Of a DNA stretch of 64,000 nucleotides, positions 11,454 through 19,686 are shown in pieces; positions within the stretch are counted from its first letter, which is position 1, and every line of letters starts with the position of its first letter. The position numbers and the translations under genes are program-made. This DNA comes from JAMHWF01 sp964371405. GTDB lineage: Bacteria > Pseudomonadota > Gammaproteobacteria > Burkholderiales > Burkholderiaceae_C. The DNA lies in assembly GCA_964371405.1 (NCBI GenBank), contig CAYJLV010000014.1, positions 11,887-75,886 on the forward strand, read 5' to 3'. The notes under the pieces are model-generated. The model was not told the DNA's origin. It searched no databases and saw only the letters and a program-made list of their open reading frames with translations.

Positions 11454-12833
11454 ATGTGGACCGCTCTGGATGTCTGGCGCAGCGGCGCCGTCGCGCTCGA
11501 CGTGGCGCTGGCCGCGCACAGCGCGCCGGCGGCGATCGCGCTGCGCCGCGAACGGCGCTGGGCCGCGCTGGTCGAGGCGGCGCGGCGCGTGCCGCTGTAC
11601 CGCGACCGGCTCGGCCCCGCCGGCGCCGCCGTGCCCCGGCTCGAATCGGTGCCGCCGCTGGCGCGGCGCGAACTGATGCAGCGCCTGCCCGAGTCGTTCG
11701 CGCCCGAGGCCGGCATCGACACGGCGGCGCTGCGCGCCTTCGTTGCCGACGCGGCGCGCATCGGCGAGCCGTTCCGCGGCGACTGCTGGGCCTGGGAGAG
11801 TTCGGGCAGCAGCGGCGAGCCCGCCGTCTTCGTGCAGGACGCGCAGGCGATGGCGGTCTATGACGCGCTCGAAGCGCTGCGCCGCGTGCCGCCGGCGACG
11901 CCGGCACGCTGGCTCGACCCGTGGTACCTCGGCGCGCGCATCGCGTTCGTCGGCGCGACGACGGGGCACTTCGCGAGCACGGTGTCGATCGAGCGGCTGC
12001 GTCGGCTGCAACCGGCGGCGGGCGACAGGTTGCGCGGCTTCTCGTTCCTGCAGCCCGTCGGCGCGCTCGTCGCGCAACTGCAGGACTTCGGTCCGACGGT
12101 GCTCGCCGGCTACCCGACGGCGGCGCTGCTGCTCGCCGAGGAGCAGGCAGCCGGGCGCCTGCGGCTCGCGCTGACGGAGGTGTGGACCGGCGGCGAGACG
12201 CTGTCGCCGTCGATGCGTGCCGCGATCGGCGAGCGCTTCGGCTGCCCGGTGAGCGACAGCTACGGCGCATCGGAGTTCCTCGCGATGGCTTCGCAGTGCC
12301 GCTGCGGCGCGCTGCACCTCAACAGCGACTGGGTGATCCTCGAACCCGTCGACGCCGCGTACCGCCCGGTGCCGCCGGGCACCGAGGGCCACACGACGCT
12401 GCTGACCAACCTGGCCAACCACGTGCAGCCGCTGATCCGCTACGACCTCGGCGACCGCGTGCGTCTCCGCGCCGAGCGCTGCGCCTGCGGCTCGCCGCTG
12501 CCGGCGATCGACGTGCAGGGCCGCACCGACGAGATGCTGGCGTTCGCCGGCGCCGCCGGCCGCGTCGTGCGCCTTCCGCCGCTCGCGCTGACGACGGTGC
12601 TGGAGGACGACGCCGGCGTCTTCGACTTCCAGCTCGTGCAACGGGGCGCGCGGCAACTGCTGCTGACGGTGGCCGACGCGCAGGGCGCGCCGGCGCTGCG
12701 CCAGGCGCGCACGGCGCTCGCCGCCTATCTGCGAGCCCAGGGGCTCGGCCAGGTGCGGCTCGAGGCGAAGCTCGGGCCTGCGTCAGTGCGCGGGCGCAGC
12801 GGGAAGATGCCGCGGGTGGTGTGCGCGCGGTAG
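11454..12833 (+). CDS. PaaK/CapK-like AMP-forming adenylating enzyme
   Basis: The 459-residue protein belongs to the phenylacetate-CoA ligase-like (PaaK/CapK/F390 synthetase) branch of AMP-binding enzymes. It shows the phosphate loop 'WESSGSSGEPAVF' near 115, the adenine-region motif 'YGASEF' near 270 and the 'YDLGDRVRL' segment, with a small C-terminal lid domain. Such enzymes adenylate a carboxylic acid and usually pass it to CoA or another acceptor. A frame open far upstream exists, but the ATG at 11454 follows GGAGG and starts at the natural N terminus. It stands alone between Hsp20 and the restriction island, so its substrate is unknown. Confidence 0.8.
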   Translation: MWTALDVWRSGAVALDVALAAHSAPAAIALRRERRWAALVEAARRVPLYRDRLGPAGAAVPRLESVPPLARRELMQRLPESFAPEAGIDTAALRAFVADAARIGEPFRGDCWAWESSGSSGEPAVFVQDAQAMAVYDALEALRRVPPATPARWLDPWYLGARIAFVGATTGHFASTVSIERLRRLQPAAGDRLRGFSFLQPVGALVAQLQDFGPTVLAGYPTAALLLAEEQAAGRLRLALTEVWTGGETLSPSMRAAIGERFGCPVSDSYGASEFLAMASQCRCGALHLNSDWVILEPVDAAYRPVPPGTEGHTTLLTNLANHVQPLIRYDLGDRVRLRAERCACGSPLPAIDVQGRTDEMLAFAGAAGRVVRLPPLALTTVLEDDAGVFDFQLVQRGARQLLLTVADAQGAPALRQARTALAAYLRAQGLGQVRLEAKLGPASVRGRSGKMPRVVCAR

Positions 12834-12851
12834 CAGGCGCTCCGCGGTGAG

Positions 12852-12879
12852 TTGCAGGCCCGACCCGACGGCTTATGCT
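12852..12879 (+). promoter_or_regulatory. Sigma-70-like promoter of the hsd operon
   Basis: TTGCAG (12852-12857) and TATGCT (12874-12879) are 16 bases apart and lie just upstream of hsdR. The predicted -10 box overlaps the ATG at 12875, which argues against that codon as start and for the GTG at 12899. Confidence 0.55.
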
Positions 12880-12898
12880 CTTGCCCGGGAGGGCCGTC

Positions 12899-15268
12899 GT
12901 GAACGAAGCCGACACGTGTCGAAAATTCGTCGTGCCATTGCTGCAGGCCGCCGGGTGGGACGACGAGCCGCATTCCATCGCTGAACAACGCAGCATCACC
13001 GACGGCCGAATCGTGCCGGTCGGCCGCGGCTTCGTTCGCAAGCCGCCCAAGCGTGTGGACTATCTCCTGCGTGCCACGCGCGACCTGCCGCTGGCCGTGG
13101 TGGAAGCCAAGGCCGGCTGGCGCAACGCCAGCGACGGCATCCAGCAGGCGCGCGACTACGCCGAGATGCTGGGCCTGAAGTTCGCGTTCGCGACCAACGG
13201 CCACGAGATCGTCGAGATCGACTGCTTCGTCGGTACCGAGACCACCCGCAGCGACTTCCCCAGGCCCGAGCAGTTGCTGCAGCGCTACCGCGAAGGCAGC
13301 GGCCTTTCCAGCGAAGTCGACTCGCAGCGCCTGCTCGAGCCCTACAACCTGACCGCGGGCAAGCCGCCGCGCTACTACCAGCGCATCGCCATCGACTGCG
13401 CGGTCGAGGCCATTCTGGGCGGCCGCACACGCCTGCTGCTGACCCTGGCCACGGGCACCGGCAAGACCAGCGTCGCCTTCCAGATCTGCTGGAAGTTGTG
13501 GACCACGCGCTGGAACCGCAGCGGCGAACCGCGCCGGCCCAAGATCCTGTTCCTGGCCGACCGCAACTTTCTCGTCGACGATCCCATGGCCAAGGATTTC
13601 GCGCCCTTCGGCGACGCGCGCCACAAGATCGAGTCGGGCGAGGTCGTGCAGGGCCGCGACATGTACTTCGCCATCTACCAGGCCATGGCCGAAGACGAGC
13701 GCCGGGAAGGCCTGTTCCGAAGCTACCCACGCGACTTCTTCGACCTGATCGTGGTCGACGAATGCCACCGCGGCAGCGCCCGCGCCGACAGCGCCTGGCG
13801 CGACATCCTGAACCACTTCGAGCCGGCCGCGCAGTTGGGCATGACGGCGACGCCGCTGCGCGAGGACAGCCGCGACACCTACCGGTATTTCGGCAACCCG
13901 CTGTACACCTACACGCTGCAGCAGGGCATCGCCGACGGCTTCCTGGCGCCCTATCGCGTGCACCGCGTCGTCACCGAATGGGACGCCGCCGGCTGGCGCC
14001 CCAACGCGGGTGACGTGGACCGCTACGGCCGAAGCATCCCCGACGACGAATACCAGACCAACGACTTCGAGCGCGCCGTCGCATTGAAGGCGCGCACCCA
14101 GGCCATCGCGCGCCACCTCAGCGACTTCCTGCGCAAGAGCGACCGCTACGCCAAGACCATCGTCTTCTGCGTCGATCAGGAGCACGCCGCCGAGATGCGC
14201 AGTGCGCTCGTCGCGCTGAACCCGGACCTGGTGGCGCAACACTCCGACTACGTGTGCCGCGTCACCGCCGACGAGGGCGACATCGGCGCCGGCCACCGCA
14301 GCAGGTTCCAGGACCCGGAGAACCGGACGCCGGTCATCCTGACCTCGTCGCAACTGCTCACCACAGGGCTGGATGCGCCCACCTGCAAGAACGTGGTGCT
14401 GGCCCGCGTGGTCGGATCGATGAGCGAGTTCAAGCAGATCATCGGCCGCGGCACCCGCGTCAAGGACGAGTACGGCAAGCTCTGGTTCAACATCATCGAC
14501 TACACCGGCTCGGCCACGCGGCTGTTCGCCGACCCGGCCTTCGACGGCGAGCCCGCGCGGGTGACGCAGGAAGAGATCGACGCTGCGGGCTTGGCCGTGG
14601 CACCGGCCGAGGTCGTCGCGGCCGAGCCCGAACCCGCGGCCGAAATCGTCGACACCGGTACCGGTGGCGTCATCGAGCCCGACGAAGCGCAGCACCGCCG
14701 CAAGTTCTATTTCGATGGCGGCCATGTCGAGATCGCCGCGCACCTGGTCTATGAACTCGACACCGATGGGGCTCAGCTTCGCGTGGTGCGCTACGCCGAC
14801 TACGCGGCCGAGAGCGTGCGCCTGATCGTGCCCTCGGCCCCGGAGCTGCGGCGCCGCTGGGCCGTGCCGGCGCAACGCTCCGGGATCATCGACGCGTTGC
14901 GCGAGCGCGGCATCGACTTCACCGAACTGGCCGAATCCACCGGCCAGCCCGAGGCCGACCCCTTCGACCTGCTGTGCCACCTGGCTTTCAATGCCCCGCT
15001 GCGCACGCGCCGTGAACGCGCGCTGGCGCTCAGGCGCGAGCGCCCCGACTTCTGGCAGCGCTTCGGACCCGAGGCGCGGCAGTTGCTGGAAGAACTGCTG
15101 GAGAAGTACGCCGAACACGGCGACGCCCAGTTCGTGCTGCCCGACGTGCTGCGCGTGCCGCCGATCAGCGGCCACGGCCAGCCGGCCGAGATCATCCGCC
15201 TCTTCGGCGGTGCTGAACAATTGCGCGCCGCCGTCACCGACCTGCAGAACCTGTTGTACGCCTCCTGA
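12899..15268 (+). CDS. hsdR: Type I restriction enzyme, R (endonuclease/translocase) subunit
   Basis: The 789-residue subunit cuts unmodified DNA after ATP-driven translocation. The N-terminal nuclease domain shows 'VDYLLRATRDLPLAVVEAKAG', the D...ExK core. Then comes an SF2 helicase motor with Walker A 'ATGTGKTS' near 180, the DEAD-type box 'DECHRG' and 'GMTATPLRED', then motif VI 'QIIGRGTRVKDE' near 525. A C-terminal helical region ends with 'LFGGAEQLRAAV', used to contact the methylase. I chose GTG 12899, which has GGGAGGG 6 bases upstream. The alternative ATG 12875 lies in the predicted promoter. HsdM follows after 11 bases. All core motifs are intact. Confidence 0.93.
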   Translation: MNEADTCRKFVVPLLQAAGWDDEPHSIAEQRSITDGRIVPVGRGFVRKPPKRVDYLLRATRDLPLAVVEAKAGWRNASDGIQQARDYAEMLGLKFAFATNGHEIVEIDCFVGTETTRSDFPRPEQLLQRYREGSGLSSEVDSQRLLEPYNLTAGKPPRYYQRIAIDCAVEAILGGRTRLLLTLATGTGKTSVAFQICWKLWTTRWNRSGEPRRPKILFLADRNFLVDDPMAKDFAPFGDARHKIESGEVVQGRDMYFAIYQAMAEDERREGLFRSYPRDFFDLIVVDECHRGSARADSAWRDILNHFEPAAQLGMTATPLREDSRDTYRYFGNPLYTYTLQQGIADGFLAPYRVHRVVTEWDAAGWRPNAGDVDRYGRSIPDDEYQTNDFERAVALKARTQAIARHLSDFLRKSDRYAKTIVFCVDQEHAAEMRSALVALNPDLVAQHSDYVCRVTADEGDIGAGHRSRFQDPENRTPVILTSSQLLTTGLDAPTCKNVVLARVVGSMSEFKQIIGRGTRVKDEYGKLWFNIIDYTGSATRLFADPAFDGEPARVTQEEIDAAGLAVAPAEVVAAEPEPAAEIVDTGTGGVIEPDEAQHRRKFYFDGGHVEIAAHLVYELDTDGAQLRVVRYADYAAESVRLIVPSAPELRRRWAVPAQRSGIIDALRERGIDFTELAESTGQPEADPFDLLCHLAFNAPLRTRRERALALRRERPDFWQRFGPEARQLLEELLEKYAEHGDAQFVLPDVLRVPPISGHGQPAEIIRLFGGAEQLRAAVTDLQNLLYAS

Positions 15269-15279
15269 ACCGCCGCCCG

Positions 15280-16836
15280 ATGCCGACCCGCAAGAAGAAG
15301 ACCGACACCCCACCGCTCACCACCGCCCAGAGCCTTTCCAGCCTGCTCAAGTCGGCGCGCGACATCATGCGCAAGGACAAGGGCCTGAACGGCGACCTCG
15401 ATCGTCTGCCGCTGCTGACTTGGGTGATGTTCCTGAAGTTCATGGACGACCTGGAGCGCCAGCAGGAAGACGAGGCCGTGCTCGCCGGCACGCGCTTTCG
15501 CCCGGCCATCGAGGCGCCCTACCGCTGGCGCGACTGGGCCGCCGCGAAGACCGGCCTGACCGGCGACGACCTGCTGGCGTTCGTCAACAACGAGCGTGCC
15601 TCGCGCCCCGACGGCAGCCAGGGCGCCGGGCTCTTCGCCTACCTGCGAAAGCTCACGGCCAGCAACGGCGACAAGCGCCGCGATGTCATCGCCACCGTGT
15701 TCCGCGGCATCGACAACCGCATGAAGAGCGGCTACCTGCTGCGCGACGTGGTGGACAAGGTGGACGCCATCCACTTCACCGCCAGCGACGAGCTGCACAC
15801 GCTGGGCGCGCTGTACGAGAACCTGCTGCGCGAGATGCGCGACGCCGCGGGCGACGCCGGCGAGTTCTACACGCCTCGCACGCTGGTGCGGCTGATGGTC
15901 AGGCTACTGGACCCACGCCTCGGCGAAACGGTGCTGGACCCGGCCAGCGGCACCGGCGGCTTTCTGGTGGATGCCTATGCGCACCTGGCCGGGCAGGTGC
16001 ACACCGTGGCTGAGCGCAAGACGCTGCAGCGCGGCAGCATCCACGGCTGCGAGCCCAAGTCGCTGCCCTACCTGCTGTGCCAGATGAACCTGCTGCTGCA
16101 CGGCCTGGACGCGCCCGACATCGACCCCGGCAACGCACTGCGCCACAAGCTCACCGACATCGGCCTGCGCGAGCGCGTGGACGTGATCCTGAGCAACCCG
16201 CCGTTCGGCGGCGAGGAAGAGAAGGGCATCCAGGGCAACTTCCCCGACGACAAGCAGACCAGCGAGACCGCGCTGCTCTTCCTGCAGCTCATCATGCGCC
16301 GCCTGCACCGCAGGCCCAGCAGCGCCGGCCGCCCGGCGCGTGCCGCAGTCGTGGTGCCCAACGGCACCCTGTTCGGCGACGGCGTGTGTGCGCGCATCAA
16401 GGCCGAGCTGCTGCGCGACTTCAACCTGCACACCATCCTGCGCCTGCCCAACGGCGTGTTCGCGCCCTACACCAGCATCCCCACCAACGTGCTGTTCTTC
16501 GACCGCAGCGGGCCGACGCAGGACGTCTGGTACTGGGAACACAAGCTCCCCGAGGGGCGCAAGAACTACACCAAGACGCAGCCGCTGCAGTTCGACGAGT
16601 TTGCTTCGCTGATGGCCTGGTGGGACAACCGGCAGGAAGGCGAGCAAGCTTGGAAAGTGCCGGCAGCCGAACTGCTGGCGGCCAACTGCAACCTCGATCG
16701 CAAGAATCCGCGCGCGGCGGACGACATCACGCACCGGGCGCCGGAAGAGCTGGTGGCGAGCATCCTGGAGAAGGAGGCGGAGATCGCGCGGATCGTCGGG
16801 CGGATTCAGGGGTTGCTTCACGGGGCTGCAACGTGA
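15280..16836 (+). CDS. hsdM: Type I restriction-modification DNA adenine methylase, M subunit
   Basis: The 518-residue N6-adenine methyltransferase has an N-terminal helical HsdM domain (about 15-165). The catalytic domain has SAM-binding motif I 'DPASGTGGFLVDAY' near 220 and catalytic motif IV 'NPPFGGEEEKG' near 307. It methylates host target sites together with HsdS and supports cleavage with HsdR. Length and motifs match the family and no frameshift is seen. Its stop overlaps the hsdS start (GTGA at 16833-16836), giving translational coupling. Confidence 0.95.
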   Translation: MPTRKKKTDTPPLTTAQSLSSLLKSARDIMRKDKGLNGDLDRLPLLTWVMFLKFMDDLERQQEDEAVLAGTRFRPAIEAPYRWRDWAAAKTGLTGDDLLAFVNNERASRPDGSQGAGLFAYLRKLTASNGDKRRDVIATVFRGIDNRMKSGYLLRDVVDKVDAIHFTASDELHTLGALYENLLREMRDAAGDAGEFYTPRTLVRLMVRLLDPRLGETVLDPASGTGGFLVDAYAHLAGQVHTVAERKTLQRGSIHGCEPKSLPYLLCQMNLLLHGLDAPDIDPGNALRHKLTDIGLRERVDVILSNPPFGGEEEKGIQGNFPDDKQTSETALLFLQLIMRRLHRRPSSAGRPARAAVVVPNGTLFGDGVCARIKAELLRDFNLHTILRLPNGVFAPYTSIPTNVLFFDRSGPTQDVWYWEHKLPEGRKNYTKTQPLQFDEFASLMAWWDNRQEGEQAWKVPAAELLAANCNLDRKNPRAADDITHRAPEELVASILEKEAEIARIVGRIQGLLHGAAT

Positions 16837-17975
16837 CCTTGTGCCCCTCGGTACCACTCGGCGAACTGCTGACCCAGGATCGCGACTACGTCTCTGCACC
16901 CGAGCCCCGCGAGTACAAGAAACTGTCCGTGCGTCTGTTTGGAAAGGGCGTCGCATTGAGCGCCCCGGTCCGCGGCGACTCTGTGAAGATGCAGCGCCAC
17001 CAGTTGGCCAAGGCCGGGCAGGTCATCCTGTCCGAGATTTGGGGCAAGAAGGGGGCAATCGGACTGGTCCCACCGGAAGGCGAGGGTGCGTTATGCACAA
17101 GCCACTTCTTCTTGTTCGACATTGATGACACTCGCCTTGATACGCGATGGATGCGGGCGATAGTCACCAGGAACTATCTAGGTGAAGCGCTAGATGGGTT
17201 GGCGCGTGGGACGACGGGGTATGCCTCGGTCCGTCCGGGTGACTTCCTCTCGGTGTCTATCCCGCTGCCGCCGTTGCCTGAACAGCAACGCATCATGGCC
17301 CGGGTGGTCGAGGCCACCGAGCAGCTTGATCGCGCACTAGGACTGCAAGCACGAGTAGGGGCGGAGGCGGATGAGCTTTGCCGCGCGCTGCTTCGCGATA
17401 CAGATGCAGTCGCTACCCCGCTTCGCCAACTGGTGCGCCTACGCGACCCGGACGTGCGCGTCCGGGCGGACCATTCCTACCAATTTGCCGGCGTGTACTC
17501 GTTCGGCAGAGGCGTGTTCGTGGGCAATACCAAGTCCGGAACCGAGTTCGCGTACCCGAAGCTGACCCGATTGCGCACGGGAGACTTCGTGTACCCCAAG
17601 CTCATGGCCTGGGAGGGCGCGTTCGGCGTCGTGCCGCGCGAATGCGATGGCCTGGTCGTTTCGACCGAGTTCCCGGTCTTTGAGATCAACCGTGAACGTG
17701 TCTTGCCCGAGGTACTCGACATGCACTTTCGCAGCCCGGCCGTGTGGGCGAGCATCGGAGGCGCCAGCACGGGGACCAACGTTCGCAGGCGGCGGCTGAA
17801 CCCGCAGGACTTTCTCGATCTCGAGTTGCCACTGCCATCGATGGAACGCCAGCGTGTGCTGGCAAAGGCGCACGAGGATGTGCAAGCGGTGAAGGCACGG
17901 CAATCGGAGTCGCGGGCCATGATGCAGGCCCTCCTCCCCGCCATCCTCGACCGCGCCTTCGCCGGCGCTCTTTGA
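16833..17975 (+). CDS. hsdS: Type I restriction-modification specificity subunit
   Basis: The 380-residue subunit determines the bipartite target sequence. Two target-recognition halves are visible, each ending in a conserved spacer helix: the first ends at 'LPPLPEQQRIMARVVEATEQLDRAL' near 150-175, the second at 'LPSMERQRVLAKAHEDVQAV' near 335-355. The start is a GTG overlapping the hsdM stop. Base composition is lower in GC than the neighbours around 17080-17230 and codon choice is more mixed. This is usual for horizontally exchanged recognition domains. The recognised sequence cannot be predicted by eye. Confidence 0.9.
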   Translation: MTLCPSVPLGELLTQDRDYVSAPEPREYKKLSVRLFGKGVALSAPVRGDSVKMQRHQLAKAGQVILSEIWGKKGAIGLVPPEGEGALCTSHFFLFDIDDTRLDTRWMRAIVTRNYLGEALDGLARGTTGYASVRPGDFLSVSIPLPPLPEQQRIMARVVEATEQLDRALGLQARVGAEADELCRALLRDTDAVATPLRQLVRLRDPDVRVRADHSYQFAGVYSFGRGVFVGNTKSGTEFAYPKLTRLRTGDFVYPKLMAWEGAFGVVPRECDGLVVSTEFPVFEINRERVLPEVLDMHFRSPAVWASIGGASTGTNVRRRRLNPQDFLDLELPLPSMERQRVLAKAHEDVQAVKARQSESRAMMQALLPAILDRAFAGAL

Positions 17976-18014
17976 CTCCGCACGCCGCGCCAGACCGGTC
18001 TACCGGAGGCTTCC

Positions 18015-18152
18015 ATGGATACGACCCTCGTCACCCGCGATCCCGACATCATGAGCGGCGCCCTGTGCTTCACAGGCACCCGTGTGCCGGTCAAGAACCT
18101 GTTCGACTACCTCGAAGGCTCATCGTCGCTGGAGGACTTCCTCGCGCGGTAG
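18015..18152 (+). pseudogene. Truncated DUF433 antitoxin-like gene
   Basis: This frame encodes 45 residues with good GGAGG spacing before its ATG. The product matches the first half of DUF433 (VapB-like HTH antitoxin) proteins: 'RDPDIMSGALCFTGTRVPVKNLFDYL' followed by 'SLEDFL'. Family members normally run to about 75 residues with a second helical part beginning FP-S-V-x-R-E-Q. Here TAG follows 'FLAR' and no continuation is recognisable in the other two frames. The usual PIN-like (DUF5615) partner is absent downstream. It is probably a decayed antitoxin at the edge of the island. Confidence 0.65.
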
Positions 18153-18249
18153 TGCGTCGGCAGCGTGGGCGAGAGCCGATCGTTCCTCGTTGCGCCTGCG
18201 GTCGCTGGCGGTCTTGCAGCTGTGCCCATGGCGACGGCCCGTGTTCAAC

Positions 18250-18603
18250 TCATGCGACTCGCGCCAGCGGCACGCGGATCTCGACCGCCTCGAACGGCAC
18301 GGACACACTGCCGTCCGAAGTGCGCTCGACCAGCCCGAGCTCGGCCAGCCGCGCCACATCGGCGTGGACGTTGGAGTAGTTCCGGCCGGCCGCCTTGGCA
18401 CCGGCGTAGACGCTGCACGGGCCGATGCGCCGCAACGTGTCGAGCAGGTCGAGCCGCGCCGGCGTCAGCTCGGCGAACAGCGAGCGCGCCGACTCGAAGC
18501 TCAGCCTGAAGTCGACGCGCCGGCCCTGTCTTGCGGCAGCCAGCTGCCGGCCGGCCGCCTCGAAAACAGACCCCTTGCGCGATACCTCGATGATGGCTTT
18601 CAT
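18250..18603 (-). CDS. tumA: TumA-like HTH antitoxin
   Basis: The 117-residue protein has a C-terminal winged helix-turn-helix (about 55-110: 'LDLLDTLRRIGPCSVYAGAKAAGRNYSNVHADVARLAELGLVER') of the MarR-like type seen in antitoxins paired with TumE toxins. It starts 6 bases after the upstream toxin-like gene on the same strand. In such systems this protein neutralises the toxin and represses the operon. The 11-bp inverted repeat over the toxin start (18885-18912) is a candidate operator. Family assignment rests on gene order and partner, since the HTH alone is not specific. Confidence 0.75.
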   Translation of the reverse strand: MKAIIEVSRKGSVFEAAGRQLAAARQGRRVDFRLSFESARSLFAELTPARLDLLDTLRRIGPCSVYAGAKAAGRNYSNVHADVARLAELGLVERTSDGSVSVPFEAVEIRVPLARVA

Positions 18604-18609
18604 GCGTTA

Positions 18610-18897
18610 CTACTCCCAGCCCTCGACGTCCGAGCGGAAGTCTTCGAGCAGTTGTTCGAGCGTGCCGAAGGCGTAGGCGCGCTCATCTCGACCAGCGTGA
18701 CGATGATCCCCCTTGCCGCGTTCGTTGTCGTAGCGGACCCGGCACTCGCCACCGGCACCGTAGTACAGGCGGTACTTGTAGCGATGCGTGCACGGCGGGA
18801 TCGGCTCGTCCAGCTCCCAGACGACGATCTCGACGATGGAGTCGTCGTCCCGGACTTCTTTGGCATGGGCGAGCAAGACCGCGGGCATGTATTGCAT
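18610..18897 (-). CDS. tumE: TumE-family (DUF6516) toxin
   Basis: The 95-residue protein carries the hallmark central segment of TumE/DUF6516 toxins: 'IVVWELDEPIPPCTHRYKYRLYY', then 'RVRYDNERGKGDHRH', then a C-terminal 'LLEDFRSDVEGW'. The basic 'NERGKGDHRH' patch is the most conserved part and likely holds the active or nucleic-acid-binding residues. It is encoded immediately upstream of the HTH antitoxin, which suits a toxin-antitoxin operon. Translation may begin at ATG 18897 or the in-frame ATG 18888, and the promoter prediction favours a very short leader. All core residues look intact, so the pair may be functional. Confidence 0.82.
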   Translation of the reverse strand: MQYMPAVLLAHAKEVRDDDSIVEIVVWELDEPIPPCTHRYKYRLYYGAGGECRVRYDNERGKGDHRHAGRDERAYAFGTLEQLLEDFRSDVEGWE

Positions 18898-18924
18898 GCT
18901 AGCAATACATGCGGGTGCTGTCCA
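18885..18924 (-). promoter_or_regulatory. Promoter and palindromic operator of tumEA
   Basis: A perfect 11-bp inverted repeat GCATGTATTGC (18885-18895) / GCAATACATGC (18902-18912) with a 6-base spacer spans the toxin start codon. On the minus strand TGGACA (18924-18919) and TAGCAT (18901-18896) are 17 bases apart and frame the repeat. Binding of TumA here would block both promoter and translation start. Confidence 0.65.
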
Positions 18925-18952
18925 TGCCCCCGCTGGCGCTTCGCCGCTGCCG

Positions 18953-19052
18953 CCGCACCCGCTGCCCGTCTCCGATGCCCGCGCCCGGGTAGAGCACCAC
19001 CGTCTCGCCGGCCTGCACGCCGTTGCGCACCCAGGCGTGCTGCGGGTTGCGC
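18953..19052 (-). pseudogene. Fragment of the efflux adaptor gene 3' end (direct repeat, degraded copy)
   Basis: Bases 18961-19052 match 20174-20265, the end of the HlyD-type adaptor gene, with two mismatches in 92 bases. The preceding CCGCACCC is also shared. In the minus-strand frame it still reads 'RNPQHAWVRNGVQAGETVV' and 'PGAGIGDGQRVR', with no start. It marks the junction between the restriction/toxin island and the yqj-like genes, and it provides the tumEA promoter region. Confidence 0.85.
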
Positions 19053-19089
19053 GCTTGGGTGCGGCCCGGCGCGCTCACTGGCGGCGCCG

Positions 19090-19272
19090 TCAGCGGCGCA
19101 GCCAGCCGCGCACGATGCGCGCGATGCGCCACAGCGTGCGCAGGCGCAGCGCCGTCGGGGCCCATGGTCCTTGGCGCAGTTCGTGGCGCAATGCCAGCCG
19201 TTGCAGCGTCGACGTGGCGACGAGCAACTCGCGCCGCAGTGCGAGCCGTTGCGCGCTGCCGCGCCGCGTCAT
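19090..19272 (-). CDS. Small basic protein in YqjK position
   Basis: The 60-residue, Arg- and Leu-rich protein starts at ATG 19272, overlapping the end of the upstream yqjE-like gene by four bases (ATGA). Order and size match the yqjD-yqjE-yqjK set of enterobacteria. The sequence itself ('RRELLVATSTLQRLALRHEL') is only loosely YqjK-like. The first half could form an amphipathic helix associated with the membrane. Its stop is 38 bases from the duplicated adaptor fragment. The function is unknown. Confidence 0.6.
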   Translation of the reverse strand: MTRRGSAQRLALRRELLVATSTLQRLALRHELRQGPWAPTALRLRTLWRIARIVRGWLRR

Positions 19273-19676
19273 CGCGTGTCGCTCCCGAGCAGCGCGGCGC
19301 GATCCTTCTGCAGCTCGGCCAGCGTCGCCTGCAACAGCGGCGGCCGCGTCGCCGAGATGCGGCGCCAGCGCCAGACGGCCCACGCGCCGCAGGCGAAGCA
19401 GGCCAGCGCGAGCAGGCCCAGCACGAGCGGTCGATCGGCCGGCGGCACCTGCAGCACGGCTGCAACGCAGGCGAGCACGATGCCGAGCGCGAATGCGAAC
19501 AGCGCGGCTGCGGCGGCGATCGCCTGGCCCGTCAGGCGCAGGCCTTCTTCCCCGAGCTCCGTCGTCGCGAGCTGCAGCCGCGTCTGGCCGATGTCGAGCA
19601 GCGTCGCGGCGACGCCGCGGGCTGCCGGACCCCACGCAGCCGGTGCCGGCGCGTCTGCGCCCGGTGCGCCGTCCAT
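19269..19676 (-). CDS. YqjE-like (phage holin superfamily) membrane protein
   Basis: The 135-residue protein has an N-terminal amphipathic region ('ATLLDIGQTRLQLATTELGEEGLRL') and two adjacent membrane helices (about 55-78 and 85-107). A charged C-terminal tail follows. This is the layout of the YqjE/PF07332 family, found next to DUF883 proteins that bind ribosomes and the membrane in stationary phase. The ATG at 19676 was chosen because upstream codons read as low-complexity shadow. It follows the DUF883 gene by 10 bases and overlaps the next gene. Confidence 0.78.
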   Translation of the reverse strand: MDGAPGADAPAPAAWGPAARGVAATLLDIGQTRLQLATTELGEEGLRLTGQAIAAAAALFAFALGIVLACVAAVLQVPPADRPLVLGLLALACFACGAWAVWRWRRISATRPPLLQATLAELQKDRAALLGSDTR

Positions 19677-19686
19677 CGCAGCCCCG

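Noticed and set aside
12875..12877. ATG as start of hsdR
   Set aside because: It lies inside the predicted -10 box and lacks a ribosome-binding site; GTG 12899 has GGGAGGG at good spacing.
18153..18249. Continuation of the DUF433 gene after a frameshift
   Set aside because: Neither alternative frame after the TAG shows the expected FP-S-V-x-R-E-Q segment.
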